This document shows, piece after piece, positions 42,430 to 53,009 of a DNA stretch of 54,393 bases. The position numbers and the translations under genes were made by a program. The stretch is taken from assembly GCA_027669155.1 (NCBI GenBank), contig JAQEDR010000009.1, forward strand, positions 1 to 54,393, in the 5' to 3' direction. The stretch is from Peptoniphilaceae bacterium AM52-5BH. GTDB taxonomy: Bacteria; Bacillota; Clostridia; Tissierellales; Peptoniphilaceae. Numbering within the stretch: the first letter of the stretch is position 1; every line of letters begins with the position of its first letter. The notes beneath the pieces are model-generated. The model saw only the letters and a program-made list of their open reading frames with translations. It had not been told where the DNA came from and did no database searches.

Positions 42430-43224
42430 ATGATTGTAAATCGTGTTAAGAAGATAGGGAATTTTACTACAATAGATAATGGCTACTTGAATGATGAGGG
42501 ACTTTCCTTTAAGGCTAAGGGGATTCTCACTTATCTTTTGAGTCTGCCTGATGATTGGGTTGTCCATATAGAGCAGATTGTTACAAAGTCAAAAGATGGA
42601 ATAGCTTCTTTTAGGACAGGTCTTTCTGAGCTGATAGATAAGGGCTATCTTAAAAGATATCCTGTTAAGGAAGACGGGGTGATAATCCGCCGGGAGACTG
42701 AGATTAATGAAAGCATTGAAATCAATTCAAATAATCCACTCGGAGAAAATCTAGAAGTAGAAGATCAAGATCTTGAAAAAGAAGATGGAAATGACGACGA
42801 GAAGAATATTTCGCCAAAAGCTGAGGAAATAGCTAATTCGGATAATAAAGATGAAATAATACTAGGGAAAAATCAAGGTCTAGGAGATACACTTGTAGAA
42901 AATCAAGAAGTGGAAAATCTAAGGCTACTAAATACTAATACACCAATAACTAATAATACAAATAACCTAGTAGACAAAATCCTCCTTTCAAAGTTAGACA
43001 AGCTTTGGAAATCTCAGCCAGGGACTTTTTCTGATGAGGATATAATATCTAACCCGATCTATTGTGAAGCTCTTTCAAAGTTACTGGAAGACTATGGAAA
43101 AGACTTGGCTATTAAGGCCATAAAGAACGTACCTACTCTCGCTAAGAGGAGGAAGAATAAGATAAGGCTATCTTGGTTTTTAAGGGAGGGCAACTTTAGG
43201 AGGGCATGTTTTATGAGAAGATAA
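42430..43224 (+). CDS. Helix-turn-helix protein resembling phage replisome organisers
   Basis: The protein has 264 aa. Residues ~15-80 form a winged helix (GLSFKAKGILTYLLSLPDDW, then GIASFRTGLSELIDKGYLKR) of the kind found in phage and plasmid replication-initiation or DnaD-like proteins. A long acidic, Asn-rich linker follows (residues ~95-175). A conserved C-terminal part ends DLAIKAIKNVPTLAKRRKNK then RLSWFLREGNF, like the DnaD-type C-terminus that contacts the replisome. No other phage genes are near, so it is a solitary chromosomal gene of unknown role. Confidence 0.65.
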   Translation: MIVNRVKKIGNFTTIDNGYLNDEGLSFKAKGILTYLLSLPDDWVVHIEQIVTKSKDGIASFRTGLSELIDKGYLKRYPVKEDGVIIRRETEINESIEINSNNPLGENLEVEDQDLEKEDGNDDEKNISPKAEEIANSDNKDEIILGKNQGLGDTLVENQEVENLRLLNTNTPITNNTNNLVDKILLSKLDKLWKSQPGTFSDEDIISNPIYCEALSKLLEDYGKDLAIKAIKNVPTLAKRRKNKIRLSWFLREGNFRRACFMRR

Positions 43225-43286
43225 AGCTTGATTTAACTAAAACTATTACCGTAAAATGGATATAAATATTAGGAGGTAAATTAAAT

Positions 43287-43445
43287 ATGGATAATGATAC
43301 TAAGAATCTTCCTTACTGGCTTTCTTTGGGAGTCTTGTTTGGTATAATTTTTGGAGGGCTTCTTGATATGCTAGCTTTAGGGATATGTCTTGGCGCTATG
43401 TTTGGTATGATGATAGGAATATCTAGTAGTAAAAGGAAAAAATAA
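43287..43445 (+). CDS. Small glycine-rich membrane protein, 52 aa
   Basis: A good ribosome binding site (AGGAGG) precedes ATG 43287. After NLPYWLS two membrane helices follow (SLGVLFGIIFGGLL and ALGICLGAMFGMMIG) with GxxxG spacing, then a basic end (SSSKRKK). This looks like a glycine-zipper hairpin. It lies alone, 57 bp before cdaA. The function is unknown. Confidence 0.65.
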   Translation: MDNDTKNLPYWLSLGVLFGIIFGGLLDMLALGICLGAMFGMMIGISSSKRKK

Positions 43446-43502
43446 TCTATCTTCTTCCTACCAATAAGCCTGTTAAATAGTACATTAATATAAGGAGGAA
43501 GT

Positions 43503-44339
43503 ATGAGTTTTTTGGAAAATATTATTACGTCTTTGATGTTGATTAGGGTGACTGATATTATTGATATTGCAATTATCGCCTTTGTTATTTATAAACTTTT
43601 TTCACTTCTAAGAAACACCAGGGCCGAACAGGTGCTTAAGGGACTTATTTTTGTTTTGTTTTTCGCATCTATTGCGGATATGCTAAATCTTAATACAGTC
43701 TCTTGGGTGATGAATCAATTCTTGACAGTTGCTTTAGTCTTTATAATAGTTGTCTTTCAGCCAGAGCTTAGGAGTGCTCTTGAAAGGCTCGGTAGGGGTA
43801 GGAGTTTGTTTTCAAGTGATAAGATTCAGAGGGATGAGAGAAGTATCAATGAGCTAGTTTCTGCTATGAGCTCTCTTTCTAGGCAAAAGATCGGAGCCCT
43901 TGTGGTTTTGGAAAGAGAAGTGGGCCTATCTGATATTATAGAAAGTGGGACCAAGCTTGATAGTGATATTTCATCAGAGCTTCTTATAAATATCTTTATC
44001 CCTAACACACCTCTTCATGATGGAGCTGTGATTATTAGGAAAAATACTATTGCAGCAGCTGCTTGTTATTTGCCTTTGTCTTCTTCAAATACTATAGCCA
44101 AGGAGCTTGGTACAAGGCATAGGGCTGCTATTGGAATTTCTGAAAAGAGCGATTGTCTCGTGGTAATCGTATCAGAAGAGACAGGAAATATTTCTGTGGC
44201 AGAAAATGGCAAGATCAATAGGTATTTTGATGAGGAAAGTCTAAGGATAAGACTTAAAAACGAGCTTGTAAATACTGATAGTGCAAGCGAGATATTGAAG
44301 AAAGAGAAGAAGGGAGAGGTAAATGAAAAAGAAAAATGA
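43503..44339 (+). CDS. cdaA: Diadenylate cyclase CdaA
   Basis: The protein has 278 aa. Three N-terminal membrane helices span about residues 10-80. The DisA_N catalytic domain has the signature DGAVII near residue 178 and RHRAAIGISE near 205. It makes cyclic di-AMP from two ATP, controlling potassium, osmolyte balance and cell-wall state. cdaR follows with a 17-nt overlap, as in most Firmicutes, but glmM, the usual third gene, is not here. The start has AGGAGGA before it. Confidence 0.95.
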   Translation: MSFLENIITSLMLIRVTDIIDIAIIAFVIYKLFSLLRNTRAEQVLKGLIFVLFFASIADMLNLNTVSWVMNQFLTVALVFIIVVFQPELRSALERLGRGRSLFSSDKIQRDERSINELVSAMSSLSRQKIGALVVLEREVGLSDIIESGTKLDSDISSELLINIFIPNTPLHDGAVIIRKNTIAAAACYLPLSSSNTIAKELGTRHRAAIGISEKSDCLVVIVSEETGNISVAENGKINRYFDEESLRIRLKNELVNTDSASEILKKEKKGEVNEKEK

Positions 44340-45258
44340 TGTGCAATTGATAGTCCTATCGGTTATCCTTGCTATAGTCATGTGGGCTTTTGTAGTTACT
44401 TCGACCAACCCTTCTGTAAATAGAACGTTTAGAAATGTACCAATCCTCGTCCAAAACAAGGATGCCCTAGAAGCTAGGGGTTATACGATTATAGGTCTCG
44501 ATGAGGCAAGTAATGTTAATATTCGTGTCGAGGGTACTAGGAATAGGATCGTTGGGACCAAGCAAAACGACATCCAAGCAAGTATAGATGTCAAAGATGT
44601 AAAGGAAGGTATCCAATCCGTTTCAGTTAAGGTAGACACACCTAGCGGAGTTGGGATTTCCTTGCTAGATCCGCCTTCAATAAATATCAATGTTCAAAAA
44701 AAGGTGGAAAAGGCCCTACCTATAAATATCGTGATAAAGGATAGCCTAAAGGATGGTAGGTCTGTAGAGATTAACGAACAGTCAATCGAGGAAGTTACAG
44801 TCAAGGGACCTGTCTCTGCAATCAATCAAATCGATAGGGTTGAGGTTAATATCGACGAGGAAAGCTATCTAGATGGCAAAATCCACAATCTCGATATCCA
44901 TATTTTGGATAAGGATGGCAAGGAAGTCACTGGAATCGAGAAATCAAACGATGATATAAATATTTCTTTTAGGGCAGAGGAGACTAAGAGAGTTCCCATA
45001 AAAATGACTTATTATGGTGAACCAGCTGAGGGCTATGAGATAAAAAATATAAGTCTTTCTCAGACAGAATGTGTCATAAAGGGTGATAGCGGGTCTCTTA
45101 AGTCAGTAGAACAAATCGAAACTTATCCTGTAAATGTAACTGAACTTAAATCTGAGAAAAACGGTGAAATTAAACTTAATATTCCAGATGGGGTAAGTCT
45201 TTATGACGGGAAGGATCCTGTATCCTACAAGATAGAAGTAGACAAAAAAGAAAAGTAA
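44323..45258 (+). CDS. cdaR: CdaA regulator CdaR (YbbR-domain protein)
   Basis: The protein has 311 aa. It has one N-terminal membrane helix (IVLSVILAIVMWAFVVTS) followed by three YbbR-type beta domains outside the cell. CdaR binds CdaA in the membrane and tunes its activity. It overlaps cdaA by 17 nt and cca by 1 nt. Confidence 0.9.
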   Translation: MKKKNDVQLIVLSVILAIVMWAFVVTSTNPSVNRTFRNVPILVQNKDALEARGYTIIGLDEASNVNIRVEGTRNRIVGTKQNDIQASIDVKDVKEGIQSVSVKVDTPSGVGISLLDPPSININVQKKVEKALPINIVIKDSLKDGRSVEINEQSIEEVTVKGPVSAINQIDRVEVNIDEESYLDGKIHNLDIHILDKDGKEVTGIEKSNDDINISFRAEETKRVPIKMTYYGEPAEGYEIKNISLSQTECVIKGDSGSLKSVEQIETYPVNVTELKSEKNGEIKLNIPDGVSLYDGKDPVSYKIEVDKKEK

Positions 45259-46610
45259 TGAGACTTAAGACAAAGATTAATTATGAAAATATAATAGATA
45301 GGTTGAATGAGGCTGGCTTTAAATCTTTTCCTGTGGGAGGAGCTGTTAGAGACAGCCTTCTTTCTAGGGAAGTTTCTGACATAGATATCACAACCGATGC
45401 AAGGCCAGAAGAGATCGAGGAAGTCTTTAGGGACTTTAAGCTAATTGATATAGGAAAGAGATTTGGGACAATCAAAGTCATAATAGAGGGAGATGCATTT
45501 GAGATTACGACTTTTAGAAAGGAAAGTGCCTACAGGGACGGGAGACATCCCACGGAAGTTAGCTTTTCTGATAATTTGATAGATGACCTAGAAAGAAGAG
45601 ATTTTACCATAAACGCTATGGCTTTTGATAAGGGCGAGATCATAGATCCCTTTGGGGGACGCGCAGATCTTTCAAGAAAAGTCATCAGGGCTGTGGGAGA
45701 TCCTAGGGAAAGAATTGATGAAGATCTCTTAAGAAGTCTTAGGGCGGTGCGCTTTGCCAATCGCTTGGGCTTTACTATAGAAGAATCCTTAAAGGAAGCT
45801 ATTAGGGCTAATGCAGGAAAAATTAATTCCATATCAAAGGAGAGGATAGCAAGTGAATTAAGTGAAATCCTTACTTCAGCTACTCCTTCTAGGGGGATAA
45901 GGCTTATGGATGAAGTAGGCCTCTTAGCTGAAATATTCCCTGAAGTAAAAAGAACAATAGGCTTTGATCAACATTCAAGTTATCACGCAGATGATGTCTA
46001 CGAGCACAGCCTAAAGGTCCTTGACGAAAGTCCTGCAGATCTAACCGTAAGATTTGCTGCCCTCTACCATGATGTGGGCAAGGTCGATACCTTTTTCTTA
46101 GATGAAAGAGGAGAGGGGAGATTCTTCGGCCATCAGAATCTTTCTGAGGAGATGCTAAGAAAAAGGCTTAAGGAGCTAAAGTTTTCTAATAAATTTATAA
46201 GTGATGCGACAAGTCTTGTCAAAAGACATATGGACTGTTCAAATACTTACACGAAAAAGTCCATCAGAAAGCTTCTTAGAAGACTAGGCGAAGAAAATCT
46301 TAGACGCTTATTCGACCTACAAAGGGCGGACATCCTCGATACCAAGCATCCTGACACCAGTAATATAGACCTTGGAGAAAAGCTCCTTGCTGAGGTATTG
46401 GCAGATGATATACCGAAGAATAGGTCGGACCTTGCTATTGATGGCAATGACCTAATAAGGATGGGCTATCCCCAAGGAAAGATTATGGGAGATCTTTTAA
46501 GAAGAATCGAAGAAGAAATACTAGAAGAAAATTTAGAAAATAATAAAAAAGCGATTGAGGACTTTTTGACGAGAATGGGTAAAAATCTTGATAGCTTGAC
46601 AAAGAAGTAG
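45258..46610 (+). CDS. cca: CCA-adding tRNA nucleotidyltransferase
   Basis: The protein has 450 aa. The nucleotidyltransferase core begins GGAVRDSLLSREVSDIDI with the metal-binding DxD, then RRDFTINAMA and the nucleotide-selecting segment RIDEDLLRSLRAVRFA. A C-terminal HD domain carries LYHDVGK and VKRHM. It adds or repairs the 3' CCA of tRNAs. With the HD domain present, phosphatase or nuclease activity is also possible. The start codon touches the cdaR stop, so the genes are coupled. Confidence 0.92.
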   Translation: MRLKTKINYENIIDRLNEAGFKSFPVGGAVRDSLLSREVSDIDITTDARPEEIEEVFRDFKLIDIGKRFGTIKVIIEGDAFEITTFRKESAYRDGRHPTEVSFSDNLIDDLERRDFTINAMAFDKGEIIDPFGGRADLSRKVIRAVGDPRERIDEDLLRSLRAVRFANRLGFTIEESLKEAIRANAGKINSISKERIASELSEILTSATPSRGIRLMDEVGLLAEIFPEVKRTIGFDQHSSYHADDVYEHSLKVLDESPADLTVRFAALYHDVGKVDTFFLDERGEGRFFGHQNLSEEMLRKRLKELKFSNKFISDATSLVKRHMDCSNTYTKKSIRKLLRRLGEENLRRLFDLQRADILDTKHPDTSNIDLGEKLLAEVLADDIPKNRSDLAIDGNDLIRMGYPQGKIMGDLLRRIEEEILEENLENNKKAIEDFLTRMGKNLDSLTKK

Positions 46611-46648
46611 TATATTATTTCAATGAGTAAGAACACCAGGAGGAAAAA

Positions 46649-48004
46649 ATGACAGAATTAAAATCACACGAAAATAACATAGCAAAATTCGAATTTGACG
46701 TGCCTTATGATGAGTTCAAAAAGGCAACTGACACTGTATATAAAAGAAACAAATCTAGATATAGGGTAGATGGTTTTAGACCAGGTCACGTTTCTAGAAA
46801 AGTACTTGAAAAAATGTACGGACCAGAAATCTTCTACGATGAAGCAATCAAGATAGTTTTCCCTAAACCATACGAAGAAGCTGTAGAAGAACTAGGCCTT
46901 GAAGTAATCGACCAACCATCTGTAGACCTTGACGATATTGAAGAAGGAAAAGACATCACATTTAAGGTTGAAGTTGAAACAAAACCACACCCAGAACTAG
47001 GGGACTATTCAGAACTAATCGTTGAAGAAGTATCTAGCGAAGTAACAGATGAAGATGTTGAAAGAGAACTTAAGAAACAACAAGACGAAAACGCAAGACT
47101 TGTTCCAGTTGAAGATGGCGAAGCAAAAGAAGGAGATACAGTAAATATCGACTTTGACGGTTTCCTTGATGGAGAAAGATTTGAAGGTGGTAAGGCAGAA
47201 GATTACGACCTAGTTCTTGGATCAAACACCTTTATCGAAGGCTTTGAGGGACAAGTAGCAGGCCATACGGTTGGAGATAAGTTTGACGTTAATGTAACCT
47301 TCCCAGAAGATTACCAAGCTAAAGAATTCCAAGGAAAAGATGCTAAGTTCGAAGTTGAAATCAACTCAATTACAAGAAAAGAACTTCCAGAACTAGACGA
47401 TGAGTTTGCAAAAGACATCTCAGAATTTGACACACTTGACGAATTAAAGAACAACCTAAGAGAAAAACTTGCTGAAGATAAGAAAGATTACGCTAAAAAC
47501 CTAATCCAAAACCAAGCAATCGAAGCTTTAGTTAAGAAATCTGAAGTAAGCGCACCAAGACCAATGGTTGATGCTGAAATCGACTACGAACTACAAAACC
47601 TAGATCAAAGACTTCAACAAATGGGTATTACCCTAGCTCAATATATCGAGATGACAAAGATGGATATCAACCAAATCCGTGACCAATACAGAGCTCAAGC
47701 AGAAGCTAGAGTTAAGGCAAATCTCGTTATAGATGAAGTTGCTCTTAAAGAAGGTATAGAAGTTACAGAAGAAGAAAAAGAAAACGAAATCAAAGAAGCA
47801 GCAGAAAATTATGGAGTAGAAGATCTTGAGAAATTCAAAGAGCTTTTCGCTAAAAACATCTCTGATAAGACTCTAGAAGAAAATATCAAGAGAAGAAAAG
47901 CAGTTGAACTTCTTACAGAAAACGCTAAAGCTCTTCCTCACGAAGAATACCACAAGGCAGTTGGCGAAGAAGACCATGACCACGAGGAAGGCGAAGATAA
48001 ATAA
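46649..48004 (+). CDS. tig: Trigger factor
   Basis: The protein has 451 aa. The N-terminal ribosome-binding domain has FRPGHVSRKVLEKMYG, the signature loop for ribosomal protein L23. The FKBP-like prolyl isomerase domain spans ~160-245 (GDTVNIDFDGFLDG). The C-terminal chaperone arms are helical. The end is acidic and His-rich (DHDHEEGEDK). It guards new chains at the ribosome. The start has AGGAGGA before it. It heads the tig-clpP-clpX-lon-ysxC proteostasis block. Confidence 0.95.
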   Translation: MTELKSHENNIAKFEFDVPYDEFKKATDTVYKRNKSRYRVDGFRPGHVSRKVLEKMYGPEIFYDEAIKIVFPKPYEEAVEELGLEVIDQPSVDLDDIEEGKDITFKVEVETKPHPELGDYSELIVEEVSSEVTDEDVERELKKQQDENARLVPVEDGEAKEGDTVNIDFDGFLDGERFEGGKAEDYDLVLGSNTFIEGFEGQVAGHTVGDKFDVNVTFPEDYQAKEFQGKDAKFEVEINSITRKELPELDDEFAKDISEFDTLDELKNNLREKLAEDKKDYAKNLIQNQAIEALVKKSEVSAPRPMVDAEIDYELQNLDQRLQQMGITLAQYIEMTKMDINQIRDQYRAQAEARVKANLVIDEVALKEGIEVTEEEKENEIKEAAENYGVEDLEKFKELFAKNISDKTLEENIKRRKAVELLTENAKALPHEEYHKAVGEEDHDHEEGEDK

Positions 48005-48028
48005 GCTCCATTTAGATAAGGAGATAAA

Positions 48029-48622
48029 ATGATTCCTAAAAATTATTTAGTACCAACAGTTGTAGAACAAACAAATAGAGGCGAGAGAGCCTATGATATA
48101 TATTCAAGACTTCTAAAAGACAGGATAATCTTCCTATCAGGTGAAGTTCGTGATGAAATATCTGATATTATCATAGCCCAACTACTCTTTCTAGAAAGCG
48201 AAGATCCTGATAAGGACATCCAATTTTATATCAACTCTCCTGGCGGAGTTGTAACAAGCGGACTTGCTATATACGATACAATGAACTACATCAAACCTGA
48301 TGTATCCACAATCTGTATAGGTCAAGCTGCATCAATGGCGGCAGTCCTTCTATCATCAGGGGCTAAGGGAAAGAGATACTCCCTACCTAGCTCAAATATC
48401 ATGATCCACCAACCTTCTGGTGGGGCCCAAGGTCAAGCTAGCGATATTGTGATACAAGCTGAACAAATAATTAAGATTAAAGAAAGACTAAACAAGATCC
48501 TTTCTGATAATACAGGACAAAGTCTAAAGAAGATAGAAAAAGATACCGATAGGGACTTTGCTATGACAGCAGCCGAAGCGTTAGAGTACGGTCTTATCGA
48601 TAAAGTAATTGAAAGTAAGTAG
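48029..48622 (+). CDS. clpP: ATP-dependent Clp protease proteolytic subunit ClpP
   Basis: The protein has 197 aa, normal length. The catalytic triad is Ser in [11 protein letters not shown] near residue 101, His in [10 protein letters not shown], and Asp in TDRDFAMTA. It forms the 14-subunit proteolytic barrel used by ClpX, which is encoded next, 6 nt downstream. It follows tig by 24 nt with AAGGAGA in the gap. Confidence 0.97.
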   Translation: MIPKNYLVPTVVEQTNRGERAYDIYSRLLKDRIIFLSGEVRDEISDIIIAQLLFLESEDPDKDIQFYINSPGGVVTSGLAIYDTMNYIKPDVSTICIGQAASMAAVLLSSGAKGKRYSLPSSNIMIHQPSGGAQGQASDIVIQAEQIIKIKERLNKILSDNTGQSLKKIEKDTDRDFAMTAAEALEYGLIDKVIESK

Positions 48623-48628
48623 GAATAA

Positions 48629-49843
48629 ATGTCTGATTACGAACAAAAAGAAATAAGATGTTCTTTTTGTGGCAAGGATAGCTCACAAGTTAAAAGAATT
48701 ATAGCTGGTCCTAATGCTTATATTTGCAACGAATGTGTCGACTTATGTCACGAGATTATAGCCCAAGAGACTAACTCATCGACTGAGTTTTCGGCTGATA
48801 TCGACCTATCAACACCAAAAGAGATCAAGGACTTCCTAGACTCTTATGTTATAGGTCAAGATGATGCCAAAAAGACCCTTTCTGTTGCAGTGTATAACCA
48901 CTACAAAAGAATTAATAGCAATGAAGAAGATAGCGACATAGAGCTACAAAAATCAAATATATTAATGCTAGGTCCAACTGGTTCAGGAAAGACCCTCCTT
49001 GCCCAAACCCTTGCTCGCAAGCTAAACGTACCTTTTGCTATAGCAGATGCGACAAGCCTTACCGAGGCAGGTTATGTAGGTGAGGATGTGGAAAATATCA
49101 TCCTAAAGCTTGTCCAAGCCGCAGATTATGATATAGACATAGCAGAACGTGGAATTATCTATGTAGATGAGATAGATAAGATTACCAGAAAAAGCGAAAA
49201 TCCTTCTATAACGCGTGATGTATCAGGTGAAGGTGTCCAACAAGCCCTCCTTAAGCTAATCGAGGGAACTGAGGCCAACGTACCTCCTCAAGGAGGAAGG
49301 AAGCACCCTAGCCAGGAGTATATCCAAGTAGATACTACAAATATCCTCTTTATCCTAGGCGGGGCCTTCGATGGAATTGAAGATATAATAAATAGGAGAC
49401 TTTCTGAAAAGACCATTGGCTTTGGAGCAAGTGTTACAAGAAACGCTAGCGCAAGTCTTAAGGAAGTGAATACAGAAGACCTCCTTAAGTACGGACTAAT
49501 ACCAGAATTTATAGGAAGGGTACCTATAGTTGTAAGCCTTGATGCCCTTGAAGTTGACTCTCTAGTCAAAATCTTAAAGGAGCCAAAAAACTCCTTTGTA
49601 AGACAATACCAAAAGCTCTTCGAGCTAGATGGTGTAAAGCTTACATTTGAGGATGAGGCACTAGAAAAGATTGCCGAAAAGGCCTACAATCAAAAAACTG
49701 GTGCCAGAGGACTAAGGACCATAATGGAAAATCTCCTCCTAGATCTTATGTTTGAAATACCTTCAATAGATGATTTAGAAGAAGTAATTGTCACAAAAGA
49801 GTCTATAGATGATAAGGAAAAATTAATTTATAAGAAAAGATAG
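48629..49843 (+). CDS. clpX: Clp protease ATPase subunit ClpX
   Basis: The protein has 404 aa. The N-terminal zinc finger has CSFCGK and CNECVDLC. The AAA+ domain has Walker [12 protein letters not shown] near residue 115, Walker [10 protein letters not shown], and the IGF-type loop IGFGA that docks on ClpP. It unfolds tagged proteins and threads them into ClpP. It lies 6 nt after clpP and shares its transcript. Confidence 0.97.
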   Translation: MSDYEQKEIRCSFCGKDSSQVKRIIAGPNAYICNECVDLCHEIIAQETNSSTEFSADIDLSTPKEIKDFLDSYVIGQDDAKKTLSVAVYNHYKRINSNEEDSDIELQKSNILMLGPTGSGKTLLAQTLARKLNVPFAIADATSLTEAGYVGEDVENIILKLVQAADYDIDIAERGIIYVDEIDKITRKSENPSITRDVSGEGVQQALLKLIEGTEANVPPQGGRKHPSQEYIQVDTTNILFILGGAFDGIEDIINRRLSEKTIGFGASVTRNASASLKEVNTEDLLKYGLIPEFIGRVPIVVSLDALEVDSLVKILKEPKNSFVRQYQKLFELDGVKLTFEDEALEKIAEKAYNQKTGARGLRTIMENLLLDLMFEIPSIDDLEEVIVTKESIDDKEKLIYKKR

Positions 49844-49847
49844 AAAG

Positions 49848-49959
49848 ATGGGGTTGTTGCCGAATGAACAATCGTTCTGATATCATTAACTAATCTCTAT
49901 TAATGAAAGATTATGCTTAATGAATGACGATAGTATTCATAAATTTGCAACAGCCCCAT
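49848..49959 (+). other. Cloverleaf-like structured element between clpX and lon
   Basis: A 13-bp closing stem (ATGGGGTTGTTGC, 49848-49860, with GCAACAGCCCCAT, 49947-49959, one G-U pair) encloses three small hairpins: GAAC/GTTC (49866-49877), CATTAA/TTAATG (49884-49905) and ATGAAT/ATTCAT (49920-49940). It fills almost the whole 134-bp gap. TTTTA follows, so it might act as a terminator or processing site, or be a small mobile palindrome. It lacks tRNA consensus bases. Confidence 0.6.
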
Positions 49960-49977
49960 TTTATAGCGAGGTAAAAG

Positions 49978-52308
49978 ATGACAGATGTTTATGAAAAAGT
50001 TGAAAATAAATATCCTCTTGTAGCCCTAAGGGGCTACTGGCCAATGCCAACTACCTTCCTAAGTTTCGATGCCAAAAGAAGTATTTCGGTAAATGCAGTT
50101 GAAGATGCAAGGCTTAGAAATACTAATCTGTTTTTGGTAAACCAGAGGGATGTCTTTGATGACAATCCCAAAAAGGAAGGCCTATACGAATTTGGTATAG
50201 TAGCAAGCATAAAAGATACCTTCGAGCTTCCAAATGGTGTTACTAGAGTTTTTGTAGATCCAATAGGGGTGGCAAGACTTGATGATCTAACAGTATCTGA
50301 AGGTTTCCTAAAAGCTGCTGTAACAGAATATCACTACAGGGAAGAAGAGGAAAAAGATAAGGAAAATCTCCTATCCCTAAAGAAAATCTTGATAGATGAT
50401 TTCAAGGAATATATTAGTCTTGATAACAATGCCCTTGATGAAATAGCCTACAGTCTGATAGAGATTGATAACTTCCACAGGCTAGTTGATGTGATAACCT
50501 TCCACCTAGAGCTTGCTCCAAAAGAGTATTACCAAATACTCGAGACCATAGATACAGAAAAGAGGATGCTCGCTCTCCACGAGATACTAAGTAAGGAAAT
50601 AAGCCTTAAGAAGCTATCCAAACAGATAGAAAAACAGGTTCAAGATAATATCAACAAGAGCCAAAAGGACTACTATCTTAGAGAGAAGATGGAAGTCTTA
50701 AAGAAAGAAATCAATGAAAATAACGGAGAGGCCAAGTCTGAGGCTGACTATTATAGGAAGAAAATCAAGGCCATAAAGCTTGATAAGGAAAGCAAGAAGT
50801 CTTTAGAAAAAGATATCGAAAGAATCGACTCCATACCAGAGATGAGCCCTGACTATGGAGTTTTGTCTGCTTATTTGGACTTTGTAGTATCTCTTCCTTG
50901 GAATAAGCTAAGCAAGGATGTAATAGACATCAATAGGGCAGAGAAAATCCTAGACGAAGACCACTACGGCCTAAGAGATGTAAAGGAAAGAATCCTAGAA
51001 TCTATCGCAGTAAGACAAAAAAATAAGAACTCCAAGGGAAGCGTGATTTGCCTAGTAGGACCTCCTGGTGTAGGAAAGACTTCTATAGCTAAATCCATAG
51101 CCCGAGCTCTTGATAGGAAATTTGTCTCTATGAGGCTTGGTGGAGTAACCGATGAATCAGAAATCAGAGGACACAGAAGGACCTATGTCGGAGCTATGGC
51201 AGGAAGGGTTCTTGCCAATATCGACAGGATCAATGTCAAAAACCCAGTCTTTCTCCTAGATGAGATCGACAAATTAGGGTCAGATTTTAGGGGAGACCCA
51301 TCAAGTGCCCTCCTAGAAGTCCTTGACCCAGAACAAAACGATAAGTTTATCGACAGATACCTAAATATTCCTTTCGACCTATCAGATGTCTTCTTCATCA
51401 CAACAGCAAATGACGCCAATGAAATCCCTGATGCCCTCTACGATAGGCTAGAAGTAATAGAGCTATCAGGATATACAATAAACGAGAAGGAATCTATCGC
51501 TGGTAAGTACCTAGTAGCTAAAGAGATGGAAAACAATGGTCTTAAGGAAGATGAAATTACTATATCAGATTCAGTAATTGAAAAAATCATCAAAAACTAC
51601 ACTAGAGAAGCAGGTGTTAGAGAACTTGAAAGACTAATTGCCAAGATTTGTAGAAGAGCAGTCAAAGAAATCCTTGCAGGCAAAGATAAGGTCCGTGTTA
51701 CGATGCAAAACTACACCAAATACTTAGGCAGGGAGAGATTCATAGACGATGCTATTGAAAAAGAAGACCAAGTAGGCCTTGTAAATGGACTCGCTTGGAC
51801 CTCTGTTGGAGGTACTATGCTATCTGTTGAGGCAAATGTCATGGAAGGTAAGGGCAATGTAGAAATGACAGGGTCCTTAGGAGATGTAATGAAAGAATCC
51901 GGCCAAGTAGCCATGGCTTACATTAGATCAAAGCAGAGTGAATTAGGAATCCGTGGGAAGTTCTACGAAAATAAGGACATTCACGTCCACTTCCCAGAAG
52001 GAGCAACACCAAAAGATGGTCCTTCTGCAGGAATTACTATGACCTGTGCCATGGTATCAGCCCTAACAGGTAAAAAAGTAAGAAGTGATATAGCTATGAC
52101 TGGAGAAGTTACAATTCGTGGTAATGTCCTCCCAATAGGAGGCCTTAAGGAAAAGGCCCTAGCAGCCTATTCTTACGGAATCAAAAACGTCATAATTCCA
52201 AAAGAAAATGAAAGAGATACAGAAGATATTCCAAAAGAGATTAGAGATAAGATTAACTTCATCACAGTCTCCAAGGTATCTGAAGTCATAGAAAAGGCCT
52301 TAATATGA
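49978..52308 (+). CDS. lon: ATP-dependent protease Lon
   Basis: The protein has 776 aa. The N-terminal substrate domain begins [12 protein letters not shown]. The AAA+ domain has Walker [10 protein letters not shown] near residue 360 and Walker [10 protein letters not shown]. The protease domain has the Ser-Lys dyad: Ser in [10 protein letters not shown] near 682 and Lys in [10 protein letters not shown] near 725. It degrades damaged and regulatory proteins. ysxC starts in its last codons (ATGA), as in many Firmicutes. Confidence 0.97.
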   Translation: MTDVYEKVENKYPLVALRGYWPMPTTFLSFDAKRSISVNAVEDARLRNTNLFLVNQRDVFDDNPKKEGLYEFGIVASIKDTFELPNGVTRVFVDPIGVARLDDLTVSEGFLKAAVTEYHYREEEEKDKENLLSLKKILIDDFKEYISLDNNALDEIAYSLIEIDNFHRLVDVITFHLELAPKEYYQILETIDTEKRMLALHEILSKEISLKKLSKQIEKQVQDNINKSQKDYYLREKMEVLKKEINENNGEAKSEADYYRKKIKAIKLDKESKKSLEKDIERIDSIPEMSPDYGVLSAYLDFVVSLPWNKLSKDVIDINRAEKILDEDHYGLRDVKERILESIAVRQKNKNSKGSVICLVGPPGVGKTSIAKSIARALDRKFVSMRLGGVTDESEIRGHRRTYVGAMAGRVLANIDRINVKNPVFLLDEIDKLGSDFRGDPSSALLEVLDPEQNDKFIDRYLNIPFDLSDVFFITTANDANEIPDALYDRLEVIELSGYTINEKESIAGKYLVAKEMENNGLKEDEITISDSVIEKIIKNYTREAGVRELERLIAKICRRAVKEILAGKDKVRVTMQNYTKYLGRERFIDDAIEKEDQVGLVNGLAWTSVGGTMLSVEANVMEGKGNVEMTGSLGDVMKESGQVAMAYIRSKQSELGIRGKFYENKDIHVHFPEGATPKDGPSAGITMTCAMVSALTGKKVRSDIAMTGEVTIRGNVLPIGGLKEKALAAYSYGIKNVIIPKENERDTEDIPKEIRDKINFITVSKVSEVIEKALI

Positions 52309-52892
52309 AAATAAAAAGTATTGAACTCGAACAAGTTGCAGGATTTAGGGAACAATGGCCAAGTGAGGATCTTCCTGAGCTTGCCTTTGTAGGCAGAAGT
52401 AACGTAGGCAAGAGCTCATTTATCAATTCCTTCCTAGGCAGAAAAAAGCTTGCCAAGACTTCCTCAGTCCCAGGCAAGACTAGGACCATCAACTTCTATA
52501 GGATAAATGATAAGTTTAGACTCGTAGACCTTCCAGGATACGGCTATGCCAAGGTCAGCAAGAAGGAGAAGGCTAAGTGGGATAAGCTAATTAATGAATA
52601 TCTCCACCAAAGAGAAGCCCTAAAAGAAGTCTTCCTCCTAGTTGACATTAGACATGAGCCAACTAGCCTAGACAAGCAGATGTATGATTGGATAAGAGAA
52701 ACTGGCTTTACAGGATTTGTAATTGCAACTAAGTTTGATAAAATCAAGAAAAGCCAGACCCAAAAACATATCAAACAAATCATGAAAAAGCTAGAAATCG
52801 ACGACGAAGGCTTAATCTTTGCCTACTCTTCAGAGACCAAACACAACAAGGACGTTCTTGAGGAACAAGTCGATGTGATAATTAATTATTAA
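52305..52892 (+). CDS. ysxC: Ribosome biogenesis GTPase YsxC/EngB
   Basis: The protein has 195 aa. G1 is GRSNVGKSS near residue 30, G3 DLPGYGYA, G4 TKFDKI. It binds GTP and helps assemble the large ribosomal subunit. The start overlaps lon by 4 nt. The IS3 element begins only 28 bp after the stop, so its insertion just missed the gene. Confidence 0.95.
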   Translation: MKIKSIELEQVAGFREQWPSEDLPELAFVGRSNVGKSSFINSFLGRKKLAKTSSVPGKTRTINFYRINDKFRLVDLPGYGYAKVSKKEKAKWDKLINEYLHQREALKEVFLLVDIRHEPTSLDKQMYDWIRETGFTGFVIATKFDKIKKSQTQKHIKQIMKKLEIDDEGLIFAYSSETKHNKDVLEEQVDVIINY

Positions 52893-53009
52893 AGTCTAAC
52901 CCCAAAGTCTAGACATAAGGTGACCCCAAAAAGTTGGACCTAATACCAGGACTGGTAGTTTACTAGTTCTGGTATTAGCTTATTACTTTCCACCCTAGGG
53001 GTGGATTTT

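Noticed and set aside
49848..49959. tRNA gene between clpX and lon
   Set aside because: The shape is cloverleaf-like, but the closing stem is 13 bp, the arms do not fit tRNA lengths, and the conserved T-loop and D-loop bases are absent.
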